From positions 1-19,440 of the forward strand of contig NZ_CAJUCP010000014.1 of the NCBI RefSeq assembly GCF_910585425.1: DNA of 19,440 bases, read 5' to 3'. Below the pieces are notes generated by a model. That model was not told the DNA's origin. It saw only the letters and a program-made list of their open reading frames with translations, and did not search any database. The position numbers were made by a program, and so were the translations under genes. The DNA is from an uncultured Acetatifactor sp. (lineage in GTDB: Bacteria; Bacillota; Clostridia; Lachnospirales; Lachnospiraceae). Shown here in pieces: positions 14,964 through 19,440 of the stretch; the stretch's first letter is position 1; every line of letters starts with the position of its first letter.

Positions 14964-17519
14964 ATGATACAGCCGGAGATGCTTATACGGGAAATACAAA
15001 AAGGACTATTGCACTGGTACGACTTCGCGCCAGCAGCAGGGGAGCCCAAGGATATCCTGCTTTCAGAAAAAAAGCCCCATATCCTATACATCGGCAGACC
15101 TGAAGACCCCATAGCAGAACTGCTCACCGACCGCCTGTTCCAGGTCACGTCTGCCCCCTGCGAACAGACCATCCAGGAACCCCGGCACCAGGAGTGGCAG
15201 GGAAGCTTCGACTACATCATTTGCATAGAAAATCTGGAGCAGCACCCTGCCCCGGAAACCTTCCTTGCGTCCTGGCGTAGCCTCCTTAAGCCGCAAGGCC
15301 GCCTGCTTTTAGGCCTCAACAACCGCTTCGGCATCCGGTATTTCTGCGGCGACAGAGACCCTTACACAGAGCGCAACTTCGACGGAATCGAAAACTACCG
15401 CAGAGCCTACTCCAAAAAGGAAGATACTTTCAAAGGCCGCATGTACAATCCCGCAGAAATAAGACAGATGCTCCGGAACACAGGCTGGACATCCGCCCGT
15501 TTCTTCTCAGTCCTCCCCGACTTAAGGAACCCCAGCCTGATTTACGCGGAAGACTACCTGCCCAACGAGGATTTGGCCAACCGACTCTTTCCTACCTACA
15601 ACTATCCCGATTCCGTCTTCCTGGAGGAGGAGAGCCTGTATGCCGGCCTGACCGAAAACGGCATGTTCCACCAAATGGCCAATGCCTACCTGATTGAGTG
15701 CTCCCTGGACGGAAACCATTCCAACGTCCTTCAAGTCACAAGCTCCCTGGAGCGGGGCAGGGAAGACGCGCTCCTCACCGTGATCCGGGATGCGGCGGCC
15801 CCACAGGAAACCGCCAGCCAGGCAGAGACAGCAGCGCGCCATACAGCAGCCAGCCATGCAGGAGCGGCAGAGTGCGCTACAGGAACCGCCAGCCAGGCAG
15901 GAGCGGTAGAGCGCCATACAACAGCAGTCAGCCGAAAAAACAGGCGGACAGTAGAGAAAATCGCAGCCTATCCGGAGGGGCGGACAAAGCTGGCGAAACT
16001 TGTGGAGCATGGCAGAGACCTGGCGCAGCATGGAATACCCGTGGTGGATGCCCGGATGGAAGACGGCGTCTACGTCATGCCATACATGGAGGCAGAAGTA
16101 GGCCAGGTATATTTAAAAAACCTCCTTTTGACAGATACGGAAAAATTCCTGCAGGAAATGGACAGTTTCCGTGAAATGATTCTGCATTCCTCTGAAATCC
16201 TGGAACCTGACAAAGGAGACGGACAGGGAGCTATCCTGAAAAAAGGATACCTGGACATGGTTCCCCTGAACAGCTTCCATCAGGACGGAAAATTCCTGTT
16301 CTACGACCAGGAATTCTGCCAGGAGAACTATCCGGCCAATGCCATCATCGCCCGGATGATCGCCACATTCTATTCCGGCAACATAGAACTGCAGAAAGTG
16401 CTGCCCATAGATGTCCTTTTCCAGCGCTACGGGCTGACCGAGCGGCTGGATCAATGGAGACGGATGGAATGGGAGTTCCTGACAGCCCTGAGAAAGGAAA
16501 AAGAACTGCGCCCCTACCATGAAAAATGCAGGCGCAACGCTGAGGTGGTGAACTCCAACCGCCAGCGCATGAACTATTCGGAGGAGGAATATCAGCGGTT
16601 ATTTGTGGATATTTTTCGCAATGCGGACACCAGGAAGCTGATCCTCTTCGGCTCCGGTGCCTTCACCCGAAAATTCCTCGCGCTGTACCGGCAGGATTAC
16701 CCGGTCTACGCCATTGTGGACAACAGCCGGGAAAAATGGGGACAGGTACTGGAAGGCATTCCCATACAGTCCCCGGAGCTGCTCAGCCAACTGCAGAGCG
16801 GAGAATACAAGGTGCTCATCTGCATCAAGAATTACCTGTCTGTCATGAAGCAGCTGGATGCCATGAACGTGAAAGAATACAGCATTTACGACTCCCACAA
16901 AGCGTACCCCAGAAAGCGGAGACCCACCATGGGACAACCCGATATGCCGCCCCATCCCGAGGCAGGATGCCCCCTGGCTTCCCAAAAGCCCCAGGACGCC
17001 GGCACATGCCCGGAACCGAAAAAGACCGGGGAATCGGGAACTACCCCAGCCATGCCGGAGCATGCAGAACCACAGGAATTTCCGAACCGAAAAAAATACC
17101 ACACAGGCTACATAGCAGGTGTCTTCGACCTGTTCCACATAGGCCACCTGAACATGTTCCGGCGAGCCAAGGAACAGTGCGACTACCTGATTGTAGGCGT
17201 AGTCACGGACGAAGGAGTCAGGAAGCATAAGGAAGTGGATCCCTTCATCCCCTTTGCCGAACGGATAGAAATGGTGCGCTCCTGCCGCTATGTGGACGAA
17301 GCGGTGGAAATCCCCCTGAATTACAATGGCACCAGAGATGCCTGGAAACTGTACCGGTTCGACTGCCAGTTCTCCGGCAGCGACTACGTAGACAACCCCG
17401 ACTGGCTTGCAGAGAAAGAATTTCTGGAAAAACACGGAGCCGAGATGGTATTCTTCCCCTATACGGAAAGCACCAGCTCCACCCGCATAAAGTCCCTGAT
17501 CGAGAAGAAGCTCCTGTAA
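14964..17519 (+). CDS. Four-module protein: methyltransferase, kinase-like, Rossmann-like, cytidylyltransferase
   Basis: 851 residues. (1) About 35-200: class I methyltransferase-like, with HILYIGRPEDP, FDYIICIENLEQHP (82-95), LKPQGRLLLGLNNRFG (108-123) and CGDRDPYTERNFDGIENY (128-145); the first glycine-rich loop is weak. (2) About 240-525: kinase-like, with YPEGRTKLAKL, then DMVPLNSF (Asp431, Asn436) and YDQEF (Asp448), resembling catalytic and metal loops of aminoglycoside/choline-kinase folds. (3) About 556-643: the locus's Rossmann-like module, LILFGSG (558-564), IVDNSREKWG (584-593), IQSP. (4) 712-851: cytidylyltransferase, GVFDLFHIGH (719-728) with HxGH and YTESTSSTRIK (833-843) in place of RTEGISTS. 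Pro-rich linkers (644-710) and an Ala/Thr repeat (282-321) separate modules. Likely builds or attaches a CDP-activated, possibly methylated substituent; substrate unknown. GGGGAGAGG (14943-14951) precedes ATG 14964 by 12 bases. Confidence 0.85.
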   Translation: MIQPEMLIREIQKGLLHWYDFAPAAGEPKDILLSEKKPHILYIGRPEDPIAELLTDRLFQVTSAPCEQTIQEPRHQEWQGSFDYIICIENLEQHPAPETFLASWRSLLKPQGRLLLGLNNRFGIRYFCGDRDPYTERNFDGIENYRRAYSKKEDTFKGRMYNPAEIRQMLRNTGWTSARFFSVLPDLRNPSLIYAEDYLPNEDLANRLFPTYNYPDSVFLEEESLYAGLTENGMFHQMANAYLIECSLDGNHSNVLQVTSSLERGREDALLTVIRDAAAPQETASQAETAARHTAASHAGAAECATGTASQAGAVERHTTAVSRKNRRTVEKIAAYPEGRTKLAKLVEHGRDLAQHGIPVVDARMEDGVYVMPYMEAEVGQVYLKNLLLTDTEKFLQEMDSFREMILHSSEILEPDKGDGQGAILKKGYLDMVPLNSFHQDGKFLFYDQEFCQENYPANAIIARMIATFYSGNIELQKVLPIDVLFQRYGLTERLDQWRRMEWEFLTALRKEKELRPYHEKCRRNAEVVNSNRQRMNYSEEEYQRLFVDIFRNADTRKLILFGSGAFTRKFLALYRQDYPVYAIVDNSREKWGQVLEGIPIQSPELLSQLQSGEYKVLICIKNYLSVMKQLDAMNVKEYSIYDSHKAYPRKRRPTMGQPDMPPHPEAGCPLASQKPQDAGTCPEPKKTGESGTTPAMPEHAEPQEFPNRKKYHTGYIAGVFDLFHIGHLNMFRRAKEQCDYLIVGVVTDEGVRKHKEVDPFIPFAERIEMVRSCRYVDEAVEIPLNYNGTRDAWKLYRFDCQFSGSDYVDNPDWLAEKEFLEKHGAEMVFFPYTESTSSTRIKSLIEKKLL
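15802..15933 (+). repeat. Imperfect tandem repeat inside the 851-residue gene
   Basis: ACCGCCAGCCAGGCAG occurs twice about 75 bases apart, each followed by a GCGCCATACA-type segment. The protein reads TASQAETAARHTA, ASHAGAAECATG, TASQAGAVERHTTA: three 12-14-residue units. They lie inside the kinase-like domain's N-terminal lobe, so they probably form a surface loop. Confidence 0.75.
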
Positions 17520-17555
17520 TCCAGCCGCCTGACAGACCGCAGCCTGAGAGGAGCC

Positions 17556-17684
17556 CCTTTCCGTTGGCTTAGCCCAGTATATTTTGCTTATGGAATCCAC
17601 ACCAAGGCTGAAACAACCAGGCTTTCAGCCCAGCCTTCACTGGTCAGCCGAAGCAAAATGTTGGTTGGGTAAGCCCAAGAAAGG
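17556..17684. repeat. 129-base imperfect long inverted repeat with inner hairpin
   Basis: Two 34-base arms (17556-17589 and 17651-17684) are complementary with small gaps: CCTTTC / GAAAGG, TTGG / CCAA, CTTA and CCCA / TGGG and TAAG, ATTTTGCTT / AAGCAAAAT. The interior holds GGCTGAAA (17606-17613) and TTTCAGCC (17623-17630), an 8-base hairpin. No T-run follows. It could be a MITE-like element, a structured RNA or a processing or termination hairpin. Confidence 0.75.
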
Positions 17685-17774
17685 CGAGACATATGCTTAC
17701 GGCTCTGGAACCTTTGGTTTTACTTGGAGTGATTCGATTTTAGACATAAAAAGTTGACACTACCTCAGACAGAC

Positions 17775-17783
17775 AGGGAGGAG
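17775..17783 (+). promoter_or_regulatory. Ribosome binding site deciding a TTG start
   Basis: AGGGAGGAG lies 6 bases before TTG 17790. It rules against the upstream in-frame TTG 17754, which would place this site inside the coding region. Confidence 0.7.
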
Positions 17784-17789
17784 AAAATA

Positions 17790-19148
17790 TTGAATGTGAT
17801 ATGCGCCCCCTCCGGAAACGTGGACACAGAACGCCCGGGACAGGGGATTTCAGACATAGCAAAAGCAGGGTTTGAAAACATACTGCTAGATTTTACAATG
17901 TACTGCCCTCCGGCGGAACTGGAAAGCGCCGGGAAACCCTGCGCCCAGGCGGGGCATCAGAACAGAGCCATAATACCAAAACAACCCTCCGCCCCGCAAA
18001 ACGGGAAACCGCCCCGACGTCCTGAGGGAACCTGGCTCCAAAACCTTGTACAAGCCCTCGCGCAACATTCCAATGAAAAGCTGCCGGAACATCCCGCCGG
18101 AAAGCTGCTGCGCAGCTGCAAAGAGACACATCTGACCCTCCCGATAGCCACAGCCCCATACTTAAGCAGGGATACAAAGCAAAGAGACGGAAAGGAACTC
18201 CTGACCAGGCTGACCCGGGAAAGCATCCGAATCTGCGGCGAGGCAGGCAGCAGATACCTGATTGTGCGCCCTCTGCCCGCCGTCATGCCATCCGCAGAGG
18301 CATGGGAGGAGAACAGGGATTTTTATCTGAGCCTTGGGGATTCTGCCAGGAAAAGCGGCATCACCATCCTCCTGGAGAACCAGTGCCGGAGCCTGAACGG
18401 CCATCTGATCCGCGGAGCCTGCGCCGAGGCAGACGAGGCAGCATCCTGGGTGGACAGCTTGAACCAAGCCGCAGGCGAGGAGCGCTTCGGCTTCTGCATG
18501 AATACAGGTACCTACAACCTGTGCGGCCAGAACATGCGGGAAATCGCGGTACAACTGGGAAGCCGCGTAAAAGCCGTTCTGCTGCGGGACTGCGATGGAC
18601 AGCGGGAAAGCTCGCTGCTCCCTTTCACCTCCGGCTACCAAGGACAGCCCAAGACCGACTGGCTGGGTCTGATCAGGGGCCTGCGGGAAAGCGGTTTCGA
18701 CGGAGAGCTGGTACTGGACTTTTCGGATACGGCAGCAGTATTTTCGCCCATACTCCGCCCGCAGCTTCTGACGCTGGCGAAGTCTGTGGCCGAGTACTTC
18801 AAATGGCAGATTGGAATAGAGAATACCTTAAAGAAATACCCCTCCATCGTGCTGTTCGGCGCCGGGAACATGTGCCGGAACTACATGAAATGCTACGGTG
18901 AGAAATACCCGCCTCTGTTCACCTGCGACAACAACCCCTCCCTCTGGGGAACCACCTTCTGCGGCCTGGAGGTAAGGGCTCCCGAGAGCTTGGCCTGCCT
19001 GCCGAAAGACTGTGCCATATTCATCTGCAATATCTACTATCGCGAGATTGAGCAGCAACTCCGCGGGATGCAGGTCACCAATCCCATCGAATTTTTTAAT
19101 GACGAATATATGCCCTCTTTCTACTTTGACAGACTGCAGAGATATTGA
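17790..19148 (+). CDS. TIM-barrel sugar isomerase/epimerase-like protein with C-terminal Rossmann-like module
   Basis: 452 residues from TTG 17790 (AGGGAGGAG ahead). Residues 2 to about 335 resemble the xylose-isomerase-like TIM barrel (AP endonuclease 2 family): MNVICAPSG at the start, GFENILLDF, SRYLIVRPLP, ITILLENQ (Glu196), CMNTGTYNLCGQ (236-247), VKAVLLRDCDG and ELVLDFSDT. Family members usually show D-x-G-H in the fourth of these, His before the Asp in VLLRD, and Glu in the last. Here Asp is Asn, His is Thr, Leu occupies the second site and Asp replaces the last Glu, so catalysis may be lost or altered. A polar Pro-rich insert spans about 47-85. Residues 351-445 are the locus's Rossmann-like module: IVLFGAG (353-359), CDNNPSLWG (379-387), VRAPESL. 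It probably acts with the 851-residue protein upstream; role unknown. Confidence 0.8.
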   Translation: MNVICAPSGNVDTERPGQGISDIAKAGFENILLDFTMYCPPAELESAGKPCAQAGHQNRAIIPKQPSAPQNGKPPRRPEGTWLQNLVQALAQHSNEKLPEHPAGKLLRSCKETHLTLPIATAPYLSRDTKQRDGKELLTRLTRESIRICGEAGSRYLIVRPLPAVMPSAEAWEENRDFYLSLGDSARKSGITILLENQCRSLNGHLIRGACAEADEAASWVDSLNQAAGEERFGFCMNTGTYNLCGQNMREIAVQLGSRVKAVLLRDCDGQRESSLLPFTSGYQGQPKTDWLGLIRGLRESGFDGELVLDFSDTAAVFSPILRPQLLTLAKSVAEYFKWQIGIENTLKKYPSIVLFGAGNMCRNYMKCYGEKYPPLFTCDNNPSLWGTTFCGLEVRAPESLACLPKDCAIFICNIYYREIEQQLRGMQVTNPIEFFNDEYMPSFYFDRLQRY

Positions 19149-19198
19149 GCGAACCTCAGGGAGACGGAGCAGACAGCGGAGAGGCCGCTTCGATTATA

Positions 19199-19250
19199 CT
19201 CACGAGCGATAAAACCTGCCGTGATGCCCATAGACTCTACGGCTCGTGAG
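19199..19250. repeat. 9-base inverted repeat after the TIM-barrel gene
   Basis: CTCACGAGC (19199-19207) and GCTCGTGAG (19242-19250) are separated by 34 bases. Six T lie at 19268-19273, too far for a standard terminator. Confidence 0.45.
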
Positions 19251-19281
19251 CCTGGTTCCATGGCAAGTTTTTTGACTGGGA

Positions 19282-19438
19282 GTATAAGCTGCGGAAACCG
19301 GAGCGAACCACATGCTGCCTGCCTGGCTTTGGAACGGAGCGAACGATGGCTTTGGACATTTGAAGCAACAGGGACAAGGCGCGGAAAATTTTGTGACCGC
19401 GGTGGTAAAATGTGGAAAGCGAAGCGAACCACGGGCTG
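19282..19438 (+). repeat. Imperfect direct repeats with GGAGCGAAC core
   Basis: Segments 19282-19317 and 19405-19438 are similar (GTATAAGCTGCGGAAACC... versus GTAAAATGTGGAAAGC..., both continuing AGCGAACCAC and GCTG). A third core, GGAACGGAGCGAAC, starts near 19330, and GAGCGAACC also occurs near 19147. No gene is evident from 19149 to the window end. Confidence 0.5.
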
Positions 19439-19440
19439 TC

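Noticed and set aside
16599..17600. Long minus-strand open frame (333 codons) opposite the 851-residue gene
   Set aside because: It lies opposite well-supported domains (Rossmann and HxGH cytidylyltransferase) and has no recognisable motifs; long antisense frames are expected in G+C-rich DNA.
17754..17759. TTGACA, a perfect -35 hexamer, also an in-frame TTG start
   Set aside because: No -10 box at 16-18 bases (the position falls on the ribosome binding site), and as a start it would put AGGGAGGAG inside the coding sequence.
1..19440. tRNA, rRNA, CRISPR array, phage attachment site
   Set aside because: No tRNA-like cloverleaf, rRNA segment or regularly spaced identical repeat was seen on either strand.

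Overview
The window reads as accessory chromosomal DNA of a Gram-positive anaerobe of the class Clostridia, most likely a Lachnospiraceae-type gut bacterium. This is an inference from AGGAGG-like ribosome binding sites, frequent TTG and GTG starts, the protein families present and the base composition. All intact genes are on the plus strand. Together they form part of a surface-glycan or protein-glycosylation locus. No transmembrane flippase, polymerase or initiating phosphosugar transferase is present, so membrane steps must be encoded elsewhere.

Base composition changes in steps (by-eye estimates). Six glycosyltransferase genes (82-8136) are about one third G+C. A UDP-N-acetyl-L-fucosamine block, capE-capF-capG (8587-12292), is in the low forties. 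An AAA-ATPase/PD-(D/E)XK gene (12751-14547) is near half. The last two genes (14964-19148) are above half. This points to a mosaic assembled by transfer. The boundaries hold decayed DNA: 8137-8586 contains inverted repeats and possible glycosyltransferase relics, 12293-12750 contains a frameshifted remnant of an IS66-family transposase on the minus strand, and 14548-14963 contains a broken partial copy of the AAA-ATPase gene's 3' end.

Four family-2 (GT-A) and two family-4-like (GT-B) glycosyltransferases would build an oligosaccharide, with CapE, CapF and CapG supplying UDP-L-FucNAc from UDP-GlcNAc. Downstream, an 851-residue protein joins a methyltransferase, a kinase-like domain, a Rossmann-like module and a cytidylyltransferase. 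It is followed by a TIM-barrel isomerase-like protein that has lost expected metal ligands.

The most striking theme is a small Rossmann-like module (FGAG...DNN...WG...SP) attached to six otherwise unrelated or divergent proteins: three GT2s, one GT4 (N-terminal there), the 851-residue protein and the TIM-barrel protein. It occurs on both sides of the composition boundary. A second theme is in-frame minisatellite-like expansion of loops in the G+C-richer genes. A 129-base imperfect long inverted repeat lies between the last two genes.
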